Shown: positions 7,710 to 17,036, numbered from the stretch's first letter. The stretch is 64,000 nt of DNA from Mycolicibacterium cosmeticum (GCF_000613185.1 NZ_CCBB010000003.1:1674001-1738000); one strand, 5' to 3'. Notes: generated by a model not told the origin, from the sequence alone. A program made the numbers and translations.

Positions 7710-8543
7710 ATGACCGGATCGATCGACACCGCGTGGCGGGCGCACCACGCCTACCTGGTGAACCTGGCCGACCAGATGCTCGGCGATGTCGGCGACGCCG
7801 AAGACATTGCCCAGGAGGCGTTTCTGCGGTTGGCCCGGGCCGGTGAAACCGTCGACGACGTCCGCGCATGGCTGACGGTGGTGGCGGGCCGGTTGTGCCT
7901 GGATCTGTTGCGCTCGGCACGGGTGCAACGGGTTCGGCCCGACGGTGACGTTGCCGCCGCGACGCTGCCCGACCCGGTACCCGGTCCGGCCGACCGGGTC
8001 ACCCTCGACGACGAGGTCAGCGCGGCGCTGCTGGCGGTGCTGCGCACCCTCAGCCCGGCGGAGCGGGTGGCCTTCGTGTTGCACGACGTGTTCGGCACGC
8101 CGTTCGAGGAGATCGCCGCCACCGTCGGCCGGCCGGTCGGGACCTGCCGCCAGCTGGCCCGGCGAGCCAGGACCAAGATCGCCGGTGCCGGGCCCGGGCC
8201 GGCCGCGGTGACCCGGGCCGAGCACCGCCGCGCCACCGAGGCCTTCATCACCGCCTGCGCCAACGGCGATCTGGCCGCGTTGACGGCGGTGCTCGATCCG
8301 CAGGTCTGGGGCGTGGGCACGGTGTTGCACCAGCACCGGCAGCAGGTCAATCACGGTCCGCACGATGTTGCGGTGAATCTCTTGCGTTACCTGGGGCCGG
8401 GCGCCACCGTGGTCAGCCCGACCGAATCGGTGCTGCTGGCCTTCGATCGCGGCCGGGTGTTCGCGGTACTGATGCTGACCTTCCGCGGCGAGCGGGTGCT
8501 GAAGATCGAGGCCACCGCCGACCCGGCCGCCCGGCAGCGGTAG
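7710..8543 (+). CDS. sigI: ECF sigma factor, SigI/ECF41-like with SnoaL-type C-terminal domain
   Basis: The 277-aa protein has sigma-70 region 2 (about 8-75, with GDAEDIAQEAFLRLAR), region 4 (about 105-160, with LSPAERVAFVLHDVFGTPFEEIA and GTCRQLARRAR) and a C-terminal SnoaL_2-like extension (about 165-270). This layout defines the ECF41 group, in which the extension replaces an anti-sigma factor and tunes activity. The opening TAWRAHHAYLVNLADQM resembles M. tuberculosis SigI. ECF41 genes usually neighbour a carboxymuconolactone decarboxylase, oxidoreductase or epimerase gene that they control; here an NmrA-type and an F420-type enzyme are divergent. A GC-rich terminator hairpin follows. The orthology to SigI is from memory. 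Confidence 0.85.
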   Translation: MTGSIDTAWRAHHAYLVNLADQMLGDVGDAEDIAQEAFLRLARAGETVDDVRAWLTVVAGRLCLDLLRSARVQRVRPDGDVAAATLPDPVPGPADRVTLDDEVSAALLAVLRTLSPAERVAFVLHDVFGTPFEEIAATVGRPVGTCRQLARRARTKIAGAGPGPAAVTRAEHRRATEAFITACANGDLAALTAVLDPQVWGVGTVLHQHRQQVNHGPHDVAVNLLRYLGPGATVVSPTESVLLAFDRGRVFAVLMLTFRGERVLKIEATADPAARQR

Positions 8544-8560
8544 CCGGACGAAGTGGGGGG

Positions 8561-8614
8561 ACGAGCGGCGCCCCGCGCGCTGCGGGGGTGATGCGCGGCC
8601 AGGGCGCCGCTCGT
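8561..8614. terminator. Long-stem terminator between sigI-like and mpt83-like genes
   Basis: ACGAGCGGCGCC (8561-8572) pairs with GGCGCCGCTCGT (8603-8614), 12 bp without mismatch. The 30-base interior contains a smaller CCCCGCG/CGCTGCGGGG-type stem. It sits between two convergent genes, so it probably ends transcription from both sides. Confidence 0.7.
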
Positions 8615-8636
8615 GGTTCTGTTGTGGCGCAGGCGA

Positions 8637-9311
8637 TTACGCCGGGGGCATCAACACGGTGTCGATCATGTACACCGTCGCGTTGGCGGTCTTCACCCCG
8701 CCGCACACCAGTCCGGCGTTGTTGATCTTCAGGTCGGGACCGGCGCCGGTCACCGTCACGGTGCCGCCCTGCAGGGTCTTGTGCTCACCGGCGACCTGCA
8801 TGGGTCCGGCCTGCCCCTCGACCACGTGGTAGGTCAGGATCTTGGTCAGCAGATCGGAATCGGTCTTGAGCTTGTCCAGGGTGGCCGCATCGATCTTGGC
8901 GAATGCGTCGTCGGTGGGCGCGAACACGGTGAGCCCCGGGTTGCTGTCCAGCGTCTCGACCAGGTTGACGTTCGGGTTCAGCTTGCCGGACAACGCCGCG
9001 GTGAGCGTCGTGAGCATGGGGTTGTGGGAGGCGGCGACGGCGACGGGACCCTGTGCCATGCCGGCGACCGAACCCGGGCCGGTGGGCACCTGCTGGGCGT
9101 AGGCGGCGCAACCGTTGCCGACCAGACCGGCGGCCGGATCGGCCATGGCCGACGTCGGACTCGCCGCCATGCTCGTCGACGTGCCGGTCTCCGGAGCGGC
9201 TGTCGCACTGGTGGACGAATCCTTCGAACACGCGATGCCCGCGAACAGGGTGAGCGCCGAAAGTCCGGTCACTGCGAGGGTTTTCGATTGAGCTCTGTTC
9301 ATCACTGTCAT
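8637..9311 (-). CDS. mpt83: MPT83/MPT70-like fasciclin-domain surface protein
   Basis: The 224-aa product is a secreted fasciclin (FAS1) domain protein close to MPT83. Shared landmarks are [80 protein letters not shown] and [17 protein letters not shown]. The N-terminus is a signal peptide with Cys28 in AGIAC, a weak lipobox, so lipidation is likely but not certain. Two ATGs (9311 and 9302) are possible; neither has a strong ribosome binding site. FAS1 proteins mediate adhesion. In M. tuberculosis the neighbours dipZ and mpt70 lie here; both are missing. A SigK-like promoter lies upstream. Confidence 0.9.
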   Translation of the reverse strand: MTVMNRAQSKTLAVTGLSALTLFAGIACSKDSSTSATAAPETGTSTSMAASPTSAMADPAAGLVGNGCAAYAQQVPTGPGSVAGMAQGPVAVAASHNPMLTTLTAALSGKLNPNVNLVETLDSNPGLTVFAPTDDAFAKIDAATLDKLKTDSDLLTKILTYHVVEGQAGPMQVAGEHKTLQGGTVTVTGAGPDLKINNAGLVCGGVKTANATVYMIDTVLMPPA

Positions 9312-9359
9312 TACTCGAATCTGTCGTGGAGCGGTCTCCTGGGCCGCCCTCACCGATGT

Positions 9360-9386
9360 ATTCGGTGCGCCGGGCCGCCCGGATGG
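9360..9386 (-). promoter_or_regulatory. SigK-like promoter of the mpt83 homologue
   Basis: On the minus strand CCATCC (9381-9386) is followed after 15 bases by CCGAAT (9360-9365), about 50 bases upstream of the gene start. As I recall, mpt70/mpt83 promoters used by the ECF factor SigK have CCATCC and CGAAT-type elements. No sigK gene is in this window. Confidence 0.5.
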
Positions 9387-9465
9387 GTACCGGACGAATC
9401 GGTGCCGGGATGCGGCATCCGGCGTCGATGCCGTCATCGGCGCACCGGCGCGGCACAATGGATCG

Positions 9466-10668
9466 GTGAGCGGATACGGCGGGCAGGAGCACAGCGACCG
9501 GGGAAGGTCCGAGCGTGTCCGGGTTCTGCTGCTGGGCAGCACCGGTTCCATCGGGACCCAGGCGCTCGAGGTGATCGCCGCCAATCCGGACCGTTTCGAG
9601 GTCGTGGGGCTGGCCGCCGGCGGCGGCAACGCCGACCTGCTGGCCCGGCAGGCCGCCGAGATCGGTATCCGCAATGTCGCCGTCGCCGACCCGGAGGCGA
9701 ATATCGAGGCGGCGTATCGCGGGCCCGATGCGGCCACCCGCATCGTCGAGGACACCGAGGCCGACGTGGTGCTCAACGCCCTGGTCGGGGCGCTCGGCCT
9801 GAAACCCACCCTGGCGGCCCTGCACAGCGGGGCCCGGCTGGCCCTGGCCAACAAGGAATCGCTGGTGGCCGGCGGCCCGCTGGTGCTGGCCGCCGCCGCG
9901 CCCGGGCAGATCGTCCCGGTGGACTCCGAGCATTCGGCGCTGGCGCAGTGCCTGCGCGGCGGCAGCCCCGACGAGGTCGCCTCGCTGGTGTTGACGGCGT
10001 CGGGCGGACCGTTCCGCGGCTGGACCGCCGACGCCCTGGAGGGTGTCACCCCGGAGCAGGCGGGGGCGCACCCGACCTGGTCGATGGGACCGATGAACAC
10101 CCTGAATTCGGCATCGCTGGTCAACAAGGGCCTGGAGCTGATCGAGACGCACCTGTTGTTCGGTGTCGACTACGACCGCATCGAGGTGGTGGTGCATCCG
10201 CAGTCCATCGTGCATTCGATGGTGACCTTCACCGACGGCTCCACGCTGGCGCAGGCCAGCCCCCCGGACATGAAGTTGCCGATCGCGCTGGCGCTGGGTT
10301 GGCCGGACCGGGTGCCCGGGGCCGCCCCGGCCTGCGCCTGGACCACCGCGTCGACCTGGACGTTCGAGCCGCTGGACGCGTCGGTGTTCCCGGCGGTGGA
10401 ACTGGCGCGCAGCGCCGGGCGACGGGGCGGCTGTCTCACCGCGGTGTACAACGCGGCCAACGAAGAGGCGGCCGAGGCGTTCCTGGCCGGTCGTATCTCG
10501 TTCCCGTCGATTGTGCGAACGGTTGCCGACGTGCTGCACGCCGCAGACCAGTGGGCCGCCGAACCCGCTACCGTGGAAGAAGTACTCGACGCGCAGGACT
10601 GGGCACGAGCCGCGGCCCAGCGCCTGATCCGCACCGCACCGACGCAGGAGGTCACCGCAGCCCGATGA
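9466..10668 (+). CDS. dxr: 1-deoxy-D-xylulose 5-phosphate reductoisomerase
   Basis: Dxr (IspC) converts DXP to methylerythritol 4-phosphate with NADPH and a divalent metal, the first committed step of the MEP isoprenoid route. The 400-aa product shows the NADPH site [11 protein letters not shown] (22-32), [11 protein letters not shown], the metal/substrate residues in [18 protein letters not shown], the [26 protein letters not shown] flap and catalytic region, and HPQSIVHS. The GTG at 9466 gives a normal length; CACAAT (9454-9459) lies six bases upstream as a weak candidate -10. The stop overlaps the rip1 start (ATGA), so dxr, rip1 and ispG form one operon as in M. tuberculosis. Confidence 0.96.
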   Translation: MSGYGGQEHSDRGRSERVRVLLLGSTGSIGTQALEVIAANPDRFEVVGLAAGGGNADLLARQAAEIGIRNVAVADPEANIEAAYRGPDAATRIVEDTEADVVLNALVGALGLKPTLAALHSGARLALANKESLVAGGPLVLAAAAPGQIVPVDSEHSALAQCLRGGSPDEVASLVLTASGGPFRGWTADALEGVTPEQAGAHPTWSMGPMNTLNSASLVNKGLELIETHLLFGVDYDRIEVVVHPQSIVHSMVTFTDGSTLAQASPPDMKLPIALALGWPDRVPGAAPACAWTTASTWTFEPLDASVFPAVELARSAGRRGGCLTAVYNAANEEAAEAFLAGRISFPSIVRTVADVLHAADQWAAEPATVEEVLDAQDWARAAAQRLIRTAPTQEVTAAR

Positions 10669-11900
10669 TGTTTGCTATCGGCATCGCGCTGTTCGCGCTG
10701 GCCATTCTGGTCTCGGTGGCCCTGCACGAATGCGGGCACATGTGGGTGGCGCGCGCCACCGGCATGAAGGTGCGCCGCTACTTCGTCGGCTTCGGCCCCA
10801 CGCTGTGGTCGACCATGCGGCCGAACAAGCTCGGCTACACCGAGTACGGCCTCAAGGCGGTACCGCTCGGCGGGTTCTGCGATATCGCCGGGATGACGTC
10901 GGTCGAAGAACTGGCCCCCGACGAGCGGCCCTATGCGATGTACCGGCAGAAGGTGTGGAAGCGGGTTGCGGTGCTGTTCGCCGGGCCTGGCATGAACTTC
11001 CTCATCGGCCTGGTGCTCATCTATGCCATCGCCGTCATCTGGGGCCTGCCCAATCTGCATCCGCCGACCACCGCGATCGTCGGCGAAACCTCTTGTGTCG
11101 CACCGCAGATCAGCAAGGGCGGGGACAACCCGTTCGGGCCGTGCCCGGACCCGGGGCCCGGGCCTGCCGCGGCGGCCGGTATCCGGCCCGGGGACACCAT
11201 CGTCAAGGTCAACGGCACCGATGTGGCGACGTTCGCCGACATGGCCGCCGCCATCCGCAAGCTGTCCGGCCCCATCCCGGTGGTCTACGAACGCGACGGG
11301 CAGCGGTTGGCCACCGTCGTCGACGTCGCCCGGACGCAGCGGTACGCGGACAAGGACGCCACCGGCACGGTGACCGTCGGCGCCATCGGCGTCAGCGCGG
11401 CCGCGCCGCCGGGACCCACCCAGTACAACCCGCTCACCGCGATCCCGGCCACCTTCACCTTCACCGGTGACCTTGCCGTGGAACTGGGTAAGTCGCTGGC
11501 CAAGATCCCCACCAAGGTCGGCGCCCTGGTGAACGCCATCGGTGGCGGTGAACGCGACCCCGAGACCCCGATCAGCGTGGTCGGCGCCAGCATCATCGGC
11601 GGCGACACCGTCGACCACGGGTTGTGGGTGGCGTTCTGGTTCTTCCTGGCGCAGATGAACTTCGTGCTGGGTGCGGTGAACCTGATCCCGCTGCTGCCGT
11701 TCGACGGCGGCCACATCGCGATCGCGGTGTTCGAGAAGATCCGGAACATGATCCGCGCGGCCCGCGGCAAGGTCGCCGCGGCACCGGTGAACTATCTGAA
11801 ACTGATGCCGGCCACCTACGTGGTGCTGGTGTTCGTCGTCGGATACATGTTGTTGACCGTCACCGCCGACCTGGTCAATCCCATCAGACTGTTCCAGTAG
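10665..11900 (+). CDS. rip1: Site-2 intramembrane zinc metalloprotease Rip1
   Basis: Rip1 cleaves membrane-embedded anti-sigma factors (RsmA, RslA and RskA in M. tuberculosis) and other substrates. The 411-aa protein opens with a membrane helix carrying the zinc motif HECGH (21-25). One periplasmic PDZ domain follows (about 125-205, with [18 protein letters not shown]). Near residue 345 a further helix contains [12 protein letters not shown], which supplies the third zinc ligand Asp. It ends with a C-terminal helix. Starts at ATG 10665 or 10668; the first overlaps the dxr stop. The link to SigK through RskA makes its nearness to the mpt83 homologue noteworthy. Confidence 0.95.
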   Translation: MMFAIGIALFALAILVSVALHECGHMWVARATGMKVRRYFVGFGPTLWSTMRPNKLGYTEYGLKAVPLGGFCDIAGMTSVEELAPDERPYAMYRQKVWKRVAVLFAGPGMNFLIGLVLIYAIAVIWGLPNLHPPTTAIVGETSCVAPQISKGGDNPFGPCPDPGPGPAAAAGIRPGDTIVKVNGTDVATFADMAAAIRKLSGPIPVVYERDGQRLATVVDVARTQRYADKDATGTVTVGAIGVSAAAPPGPTQYNPLTAIPATFTFTGDLAVELGKSLAKIPTKVGALVNAIGGGERDPETPISVVGASIIGGDTVDHGLWVAFWFFLAQMNFVLGAVNLIPLLPFDGGHIAIAVFEKIRNMIRAARGKVAAAPVNYLKLMPATYVVLVFVVGYMLLTVTADLVNPIRLFQ

Positions 11901-11926
11901 TCGGGACCCTGAAGTTTGGAGATGAA

Positions 11927-13096
11927 GTGACTTCCATCGGTCTGGGCATGCCGGCCCCGCCGGCACCCACCCTGGCTCCGCGTCGTAAGACCCGCCAGCT
12001 CAAGGTCGGCGACGTGGGGGTGGGCAGCGACTCGCCGATCTCGGTGCAGTCGATGTGCACCACCAAGACCCACGACATCAACGCGACGCTGCAGCAGATC
12101 GCCGAGTTGACCGCGTCGGGCTGCGATATCGTCCGGGTGGCCTGCCCGCGGCAGGAGGACGCCGACGCGCTGCCGATCATCGCCAAGAAGGCGAACATCC
12201 CCGTCATCGCCGACATCCATTTCCAGCCGAAGTACATCTTCGCCGCGATCGACGCGGGCTGCGCGGCGGTGCGGGTGAATCCGGGCAACATCAAGGAGTT
12301 CGACGGCCGGGTCAAGGAGGTGGCCAAGGCCGCGGGCGCGGCCGGCATCCCGATCCGGATCGGGGTGAACGCCGGCTCGCTGGACAAGCGGATGCTGGAG
12401 AAGTACGGCAAGGCCACCCCGGAGGCACTGGTCGAATCCGCGCTGTGGGAGGCCTCGTTGTTCGAGGAGCACGGGTTCGGCGATATCAAGATCAGCGTCA
12501 AGCACAACGATCCGGTGGTCATGGTCGCCGCCTACGAGCAGCTGGCCGCCCAGTGCGACTACCCGCTGCATCTCGGTGTCACCGAGGCCGGGCCCGCCTT
12601 CCAGGGCACCATCAAGTCGGCCGTGGCGTTCGGGGCGCTGCTGTCCAAAGGCATCGGCGACACCATCCGGGTGTCGCTGTCGGCGCCGCCCGCCGAGGAG
12701 GTCAAGGTCGGCACCCAGATCCTGGAGTCGCTGAACCTGCGGCCCCGCGGTCTGGAGATCGTGTCCTGCCCGTCGTGCGGGCGGGCCCAGGTGGACGTCT
12801 ACACGCTGGCCAACGAGGTGTCGGCCGGGCTGGATGGGCTGGACGTGCCGTTGCGGGTCGCGGTGATGGGCTGCGTGGTGAACGGCCCCGGTGAGGCCCG
12901 CGAGGCCGACCTGGGGGTGGCCTCCGGTAACGGCAAGGGCCAGATCTTCGTCAAGGGCGAGGTGGTCAAGACGGTGCCCGAGGCGCAGATCGTGGAGACG
13001 CTCATCGAGGAGGCCATGCGGATCGCGTCGGAAATCGACGGCGCGGCCGGCGCGGAAGGAAGTCCCTCCGGTCCGCCGGTTGTCACCGTAAGCTGA
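11927..13096 (+). CDS. ispG: 4-hydroxy-3-methylbut-2-enyl diphosphate synthase (GcpE)
   Basis: IspG performs the reductive conversion of methylerythritol cyclodiphosphate to HMBPP with a [4Fe-4S] cluster. The 389-aa product has the TIM-barrel part ([57 protein letters not shown]) and a C-terminal cluster domain with cysteines in SCPSCGRAQ and [11 protein letters not shown] plus a nearby Glu. I chose GTG 11927 because it reproduces the mycobacterial N-terminus ([20 protein letters not shown]); the 26-base gap after rip1 holds a TTTGGAGATG ribosome site. It is the third gene of the dxr-rip1-ispG operon. Confidence 0.96.
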   Translation: MTSIGLGMPAPPAPTLAPRRKTRQLKVGDVGVGSDSPISVQSMCTTKTHDINATLQQIAELTASGCDIVRVACPRQEDADALPIIAKKANIPVIADIHFQPKYIFAAIDAGCAAVRVNPGNIKEFDGRVKEVAKAAGAAGIPIRIGVNAGSLDKRMLEKYGKATPEALVESALWEASLFEEHGFGDIKISVKHNDPVVMVAAYEQLAAQCDYPLHLGVTEAGPAFQGTIKSAVAFGALLSKGIGDTIRVSLSAPPAEEVKVGTQILESLNLRPRGLEIVSCPSCGRAQVDVYTLANEVSAGLDGLDVPLRVAVMGCVVNGPGEAREADLGVASGNGKGQIFVKGEVVKTVPEAQIVETLIEEAMRIASEIDGAAGAEGSPSGPPVVTVS

Positions 13097-13172
13097 AACC
13101 TGGCGCTGTGAGCGGGGTCACCCGCGGGACAGGTTTGCCACTCGGTTCGGGAACGTTTCAGAAAGAAGCTCC

Positions 13173-14027
13173 ATGTCGGCTCCGCCCCTGTACCGCCTCA
13201 CCGACGAGCGCCGCGTCACGGTGGTGCGCGACCTGGATTCGGTGCGGGAGGTCCTCGACGCGGATCCCGTCGGTGCGTGCATGGTGGCGTGCCGGGTGCT
13301 CGACCACGGCGTCGACCCGAACGCGATCGGCGGTGAGCTGTGGACGCGCGGCCGGGCCGCCGAATCCCTGTGCTACGCAGGGGCCAACCTGATCCCGCTG
13401 CGCGGCGGGCTCGACGACATCGCCGCCTTTGCCGACAAGGCGCTGAGCGCACCGCGGCGGTGTTCGTCGTTGGTCGGGCGGGCCGAGTTGGTGCTACCGC
13501 TGTGGCGGCGCCTGGAGGCGGGCTGGGGTGCGGCCCGCGACGTGCGTGACGATCAACCGTTGATGGCGCTGTCCGGTCCGCCCCAGTGCGCCCTCGATCC
13601 CGCGGTGCGACCGGTGCGGATGGACGAACTCGACGCGTACCTGGTGGCCGCCATCGAGATGTTCATCGGGGAAGTGGGGATCGACCCGCGGATGGGCGAC
13701 GGCGGCCGCGGGTACCGGCGCCGGGTGGCCGGCCTGATCGCGGCGGGCCGGGCCTGGGCCCGCTTCGAGGGCGGTGAGGTGGTGTTCAAGGCGGAGGTCG
13801 GGTCCCAGTCGCCGACGGTGGGCCAGATCCAAGGGGTGTGGGTGCACCCGGATTGGCGGGGCCGCGGGCTGGGTGCCGCCGGCACCGCCACGCTGGCCGA
13901 TGCCGTGCTGCGCGGCGGCCGGATCGCCAGCCTCTACGTCAACGGCTACAACCACGTCGCCCGCGGCACGTACGCCAAGATCGGCTTCACCCAGGTGGGC
14001 ACCTTCGCGACCGTGTTGCTGGACTGA
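13173..14027 (+). CDS. GNAT acetyltransferase with N-terminal DUF4081 domain (Rv2867c-like)
   Basis: The 284-aa protein pairs an N-terminal DUF4081-type region (about 20-140) with a C-terminal GNAT fold. The acetyl-CoA loop is clear: [28 protein letters not shown] (the Q/RxxGxG/A part is RGRGLGAAG), followed by ASLYVNGYNHVARGTYAKIGFTQVG. M. tuberculosis Rv2867c sits directly after ispG and has the same layout. The substrate is unknown; in related proteins peptides or amines are acetylated. It starts at ATG 13173 after AAAGAAG. Its stop codon lies inside a perfect 15-bp tandem duplication. The relFG toxin-antitoxin genes that follow in M. tuberculosis are missing. Confidence 0.88.
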   Translation: MSAPPLYRLTDERRVTVVRDLDSVREVLDADPVGACMVACRVLDHGVDPNAIGGELWTRGRAAESLCYAGANLIPLRGGLDDIAAFADKALSAPRRCSSLVGRAELVLPLWRRLEAGWGAARDVRDDQPLMALSGPPQCALDPAVRPVRMDELDAYLVAAIEMFIGEVGIDPRMGDGGRGYRRRVAGLIAAGRAWARFEGGEVVFKAEVGSQSPTVGQIQGVWVHPDWRGRGLGAAGTATLADAVLRGGRIASLYVNGYNHVARGTYAKIGFTQVGTFATVLLD

Positions 14028-14045
14028 GCGTTGCTGGACTGAGCG
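14016..14045. repeat. Perfect 15-bp tandem duplication at a stop codon
   Basis: TTGCTGGACTGAGCG occurs twice head to tail (14016-14030 and 14031-14045). The first copy contains the acetyltransferase stop codon, so the second copy repeats LLD-stop just downstream. It looks like replication slippage. Confidence 0.95.
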
Positions 14046-14113
14046 GCGGATCACGGTTCGGTCTCGGTGCGCCTCCACCGCCTACGGTTGTCACATCTTT
14101 AACATTTGCCTCA

Positions 14114-15931
14114 ATGGCAACGATCACCTCATCAGTCTCGCGCGTGGCCGCGGCCGTCATGGCCGTCGTCGCGACCGCCGCAACCTTGAGCGCCTGCACA
14201 CCCAAACCGAACGGCCCCGAACCCACCGCGGAAGCGTTCTTCGCCGCGTTGGCCACCGGAAACACCACGGCGGCAGCGGATTTGGCCGATCACCCGGCCC
14301 AGGCCCAGGCCGCGCTGAACGAGGCATGGTCCGGCTTGCAGGCCACCCGGCTGGACACCCAGATCCTGGGCTCCAAATACGCCGAGGACACCGGCACCAT
14401 CAAGTACCGCTACAGCTGGCACCTGCCCAAGGACCGGGTGTGGACCTACGACGGCGAACTCAACATGATCCGCGACGAGGGGCGCTGGCAGGTCCGGTGG
14501 AGCGCCACCGGACTGCACCCGCAGCTCGGTGAGAACCAGACGCTGGCCCTGCGCGCCGACCCGCCGCGGCGGGCCTCGGTCAACGAGCGCGGCGGCACCG
14601 ACGTGCTGGTCCCGGGCTATCTGTACCACTACGCCCTGGACGCGCGGGTGGCCGGCGCCGACCTGATGCCGACCGCCCGGGCGGTGGTCGACGCGCTGCG
14701 GCCCTTCGACGACACCCTGGACCCGCAGCGGCTGGCCGAGGAGGCGAGCTCGTCGACCAAGCCGCTGGATCTCATCACGCTGCGCAAGGACGACAACGAC
14801 CGGGTGTCGGCGGCCATCGGGACCCGGCCGGGCGTGGTGATCACCCCGCAGCCCGAGATGATGCCCACCGACGAGCACTTTGCGCCGGCCATCATCTCGG
14901 AGGTCAAGAAGGCGGTCTCGGCCGACCTGGTGGGTCAGGCCGGCTGGCGGGTGGTCAGCGTCAACCAGAACGGGGTGGACGTCGACGTCCTCAACGAGGT
15001 CCCCGGGAACCCGGCCCCGTCGGTCACCATCAGCCTGGACCGCACGGTGCAGAACGCCGCGCAGGATGCCGTCAACATGGTCGGCAAGAAGGCGATGATC
15101 GTCGCGATCAAACCGTCGACCGGGGAGATCCTGGCGGTCGCCCAGAATCCCGCCGCCGACGCCGACGGACCGACGGCCACCATGGGGCTCTACCCACCGG
15201 GATCGACGTTCAAGATCGTCACCGCGGGCGCGGCGATCGAGCGCGATATGGCGACCCCCAACACGCTGCTCGGCTGCCCCGGCACGCTGGAGATCGGCCA
15301 CCGCGTCGTCACCAACTACAACGCCTTCGACCTGGGCACCGTGCCGATGTCACGGGCGTTCGCGAACTCGTGCAACACCACCTTCGCCGAGCTGGCCAGC
15401 ACCATGCCACCGCGCGGCCTGACCCAGGCCGCCGCGCAGTACGGCCTCGGCTCGGATTTCGTGGTGGACGGAATCCCGACGGTCACCGGGTCGGTGCCGC
15501 CCACCGTCGACCTGGCCGAGCGCACCGAGGACGGTTTCGGTCAGGGCAAGGTGCTGGCCAGCCCGTTCGGCATGGCGTTGGTGGCGGCCACCGTCGCGGC
15601 CGGGAAAACCCCGGTGCCTCAACTCATCCTGGGCCGGCAAACGCAGGTGACCGGCGCCGGGACGCCCATCTCGGCCAAGATGCTGGACGCCGTGCGGCCG
15701 ATGATGCGGCTGGTGGTGACCAACGGCACCGCCAAGGAGCTCAACGGGCTCGGTGACGTCCGCGGCAAGACCGGGGAGGCCGAGTTCAACGGCGGCTCGC
15801 ATGCCTGGTTCGCCGGGTACCGCGGTGACCTGGCGTTCGCCGCCCTGATCGTCGGCGGCGGCAGCTCGGAGTACGCCGTCCGGATGTGCCGGGACATGCT
15901 CAACGGCCTGCCGCCGGACTATCTGGCCTGA
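14114..15931 (+). CDS. Penicillin-binding lipoprotein, class B transpeptidase (Rv2864c-like)
   Basis: This 605-aa protein is a cell-wall DD-transpeptidase anchored as a lipoprotein: the signal peptide ends in TLSAC with Cys28. Next come an NTF2-like MecA_N-type domain (about 35-150), a dimerisation region, and the transpeptidase domain from about 310. The three active-site motifs are STFK (364-367), SCN (419-421) and KTG (552-554). M. tuberculosis Rv2864c is 603 aa and holds the same place. The start at ATG 14114 is fixed by the signal peptide; the frame upstream is open by chance inside the acetyltransferase gene. It cross-links peptidoglycan and is a probable beta-lactam target. Confidence 0.94.
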   Translation: MATITSSVSRVAAAVMAVVATAATLSACTPKPNGPEPTAEAFFAALATGNTTAAADLADHPAQAQAALNEAWSGLQATRLDTQILGSKYAEDTGTIKYRYSWHLPKDRVWTYDGELNMIRDEGRWQVRWSATGLHPQLGENQTLALRADPPRRASVNERGGTDVLVPGYLYHYALDARVAGADLMPTARAVVDALRPFDDTLDPQRLAEEASSSTKPLDLITLRKDDNDRVSAAIGTRPGVVITPQPEMMPTDEHFAPAIISEVKKAVSADLVGQAGWRVVSVNQNGVDVDVLNEVPGNPAPSVTISLDRTVQNAAQDAVNMVGKKAMIVAIKPSTGEILAVAQNPAADADGPTATMGLYPPGSTFKIVTAGAAIERDMATPNTLLGCPGTLEIGHRVVTNYNAFDLGTVPMSRAFANSCNTTFAELASTMPPRGLTQAAAQYGLGSDFVVDGIPTVTGSVPPTVDLAERTEDGFGQGKVLASPFGMALVAATVAAGKTPVPQLILGRQTQVTGAGTPISAKMLDAVRPMMRLVVTNGTAKELNGLGDVRGKTGEAEFNGGSHAWFAGYRGDLAFAALIVGGGSSEYAVRMCRDMLNGLPPDYLA

Positions 15932-15978
15932 CCCCCGGGTCGGGGCGCTCGGTTAGCCTGGTTCTCGGAGGAACCATC

Positions 15979-16590
15979 ATGACAGGCCTTGACGATCACG
16001 CGCCGCTGCGCGTCTCCGACGCCGACCGCAACGGCACGCTGCGTCGGTTGCACAATGCGGTGGCCCTGGGGCTGATCGACATCGGCGAGTTCGAGGAGCG
16101 CTCGGCGCTGGTCTCGGCGGCCCGGTTGCATTCCGATCTGGACCAACTCGTCGGTGATCTGCCCGGGCCGGGTGCGATCGTGACCTCGGCGGCCGACCGG
16201 GTCGAGCTGCGCGGCGTGCTGGGTTCGCTGAAGCGCCAGGGGGAGTGGGTGGTGCCCAGCCGGCTGTCCCTGCACCGCCGGATGGGGTCGGTGGATCTCG
16301 ACCTGACCCGGGCCCGGTTCGCGGGACCGATGATCGTGGTCGAACTCGACCTCAAGTTCGGCGGGCTGGACATCCGGCTGCCCGACGGGGCCAGCGCGTC
16401 CATCGACGATGTCGAGGTCGTCGTCGGCAGTGCCACCGACCATCGCAGGGACGCTCCCGCCGAAGGCACCCCGCACATCGTCTTCACCGGCAAGGTCGTC
16501 TGCGGATCGGTCGACATCCGCGGTCCGCGGCGCTCCTGGGTGCCGCCGCGGTTGCGCAACGTCAGCGGGGTTCGAGCACGGCGAAGGTGA
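15979..16590 (+). CDS. DUF1707 (SHOCT-like) domain protein with cell-wall-response C-terminus
   Basis: The 203-aa protein begins with a DUF1707 domain: LRVSDADRNGTLRRLHNAVALGLIDIGEFEERSA (start and end of the domain at about 10 and 62), the pattern common to many actinobacterial membrane-stress proteins. The rest (about 75-190) is a beta-solenoid-like stretch with repeated short strands (GSVDLDLTRARF, GLDIRLPDGA, GSVDIRGP), resembling the LiaF C-terminal domain. No membrane helix is seen. ATG 15979 follows GGAGGAACC. Its 3' end overlaps the convergent thioesterase by 29 bases. Function unknown. Confidence 0.75.
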   Translation: MTGLDDHAPLRVSDADRNGTLRRLHNAVALGLIDIGEFEERSALVSAARLHSDLDQLVGDLPGPGAIVTSAADRVELRGVLGSLKRQGEWVVPSRLSLHRRMGSVDLDLTRARFAGPMIVVELDLKFGGLDIRLPDGASASIDDVEVVVGSATDHRRDAPAEGTPHIVFTGKVVCGSVDIRGPRRSWVPPRLRNVSGVRARRR

Positions 16591-16939
16591 GCGTGGCCCG
16601 GGCCGCCGGCCGATTGCGGTCCACGTCGGTGACGTCCACGGCCGTGACGATCAACCGCTTGCCCGCCCGCACCACCGTCGCCTCGGCGCGAGCCCGCCCC
16701 AGCACCGGCGCCAGGAAATGGATGTTCAGGTCGGCCGTGGTGACGTCGTAGCCCACCCCGGTGTGCCGCCCGGCCAGGATGCCCGCGGCGATGTCGATCA
16801 GCGTGGCCACCAGCCCGCCCTGCAGCGCGCCGCGCACATTCGCCAGATCGGGACGGTTGTCCATCTCCAGGACCAGCCGGTCCCGGGTCGATTCCACCTC
16901 GACGTACTTGAGCCGATCCAGGATGTGCTCTGCGCTCAT
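16562..16939 (-). CDS. PaaI-type hotdog-fold thioesterase
   Basis: The 125-aa protein has the single hotdog fold of the PaaI/YdiI thioesterases: the central ALQGGLVATLIDIAAGIL holds the acidic catalytic residue on the long helix, and VTTADLNIHFLAPV gives the following strand. It probably hydrolyses an acyl-CoA or aroyl-CoA. TACCGT (16946-16951, minus strand) ends six bases before the ATG, implying a leaderless mRNA. It is divergent from map across a 97-base gap with three inverted repeats and overlaps the convergent DUF1707 gene at its 3' end. Confidence 0.85.
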   Translation of the reverse strand: MSAEHILDRLKYVEVESTRDRLVLEMDNRPDLANVRGALQGGLVATLIDIAAGILAGRHTGVGYDVTTADLNIHFLAPVLGRARAEATVVRAGKRLIVTAVDVTDVDRNRPAARATLTFAVLEPR

Positions 16940-16947
16940 CGCCGTAC

Positions 16948-17030
16948 GGTAACACCATTACCAGTGCCGGAGAACGGCACTCTTCCAGGTGTGTCTCGGC
17001 GGCCGCGCCCCGCGGCCGCACCACTACGCT
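16948..17030. promoter_or_regulatory. Divergent promoter region of map and thioesterase with three inverted repeats
   Basis: Three inverted repeats are packed here: GGTAA-N5-TTACC (16948-16962), AGTGCCG-N5-CGGCACT (16963-16981) and GCGGCCGCG-CCC-CGCGGCCGC (16999-17019). TACGCT (17025-17030) is the candidate -10 of map, six bases from its ATG. The third repeat occupies the -35 and spacer region. Confidence 0.55.
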
Positions 17031-17036
17031 GGGGAC

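Noticed and set aside
8613..11900. A 1,095-codon plus-strand frame suggesting a giant fused protein
   Set aside because: The first two thirds are the wrong frame of mpt83 (antisense) and dxr; only the last part, from 10665, is real (Rip1). Dxr itself is fully accounted for in another frame.
10170..11966. A 598-codon minus-strand frame opposite dxr and rip1
   Set aside because: Its translation is a His/Gln/Arg-rich shadow typical of antisense reading of GC-rich genes, without domains or a ribosome site.
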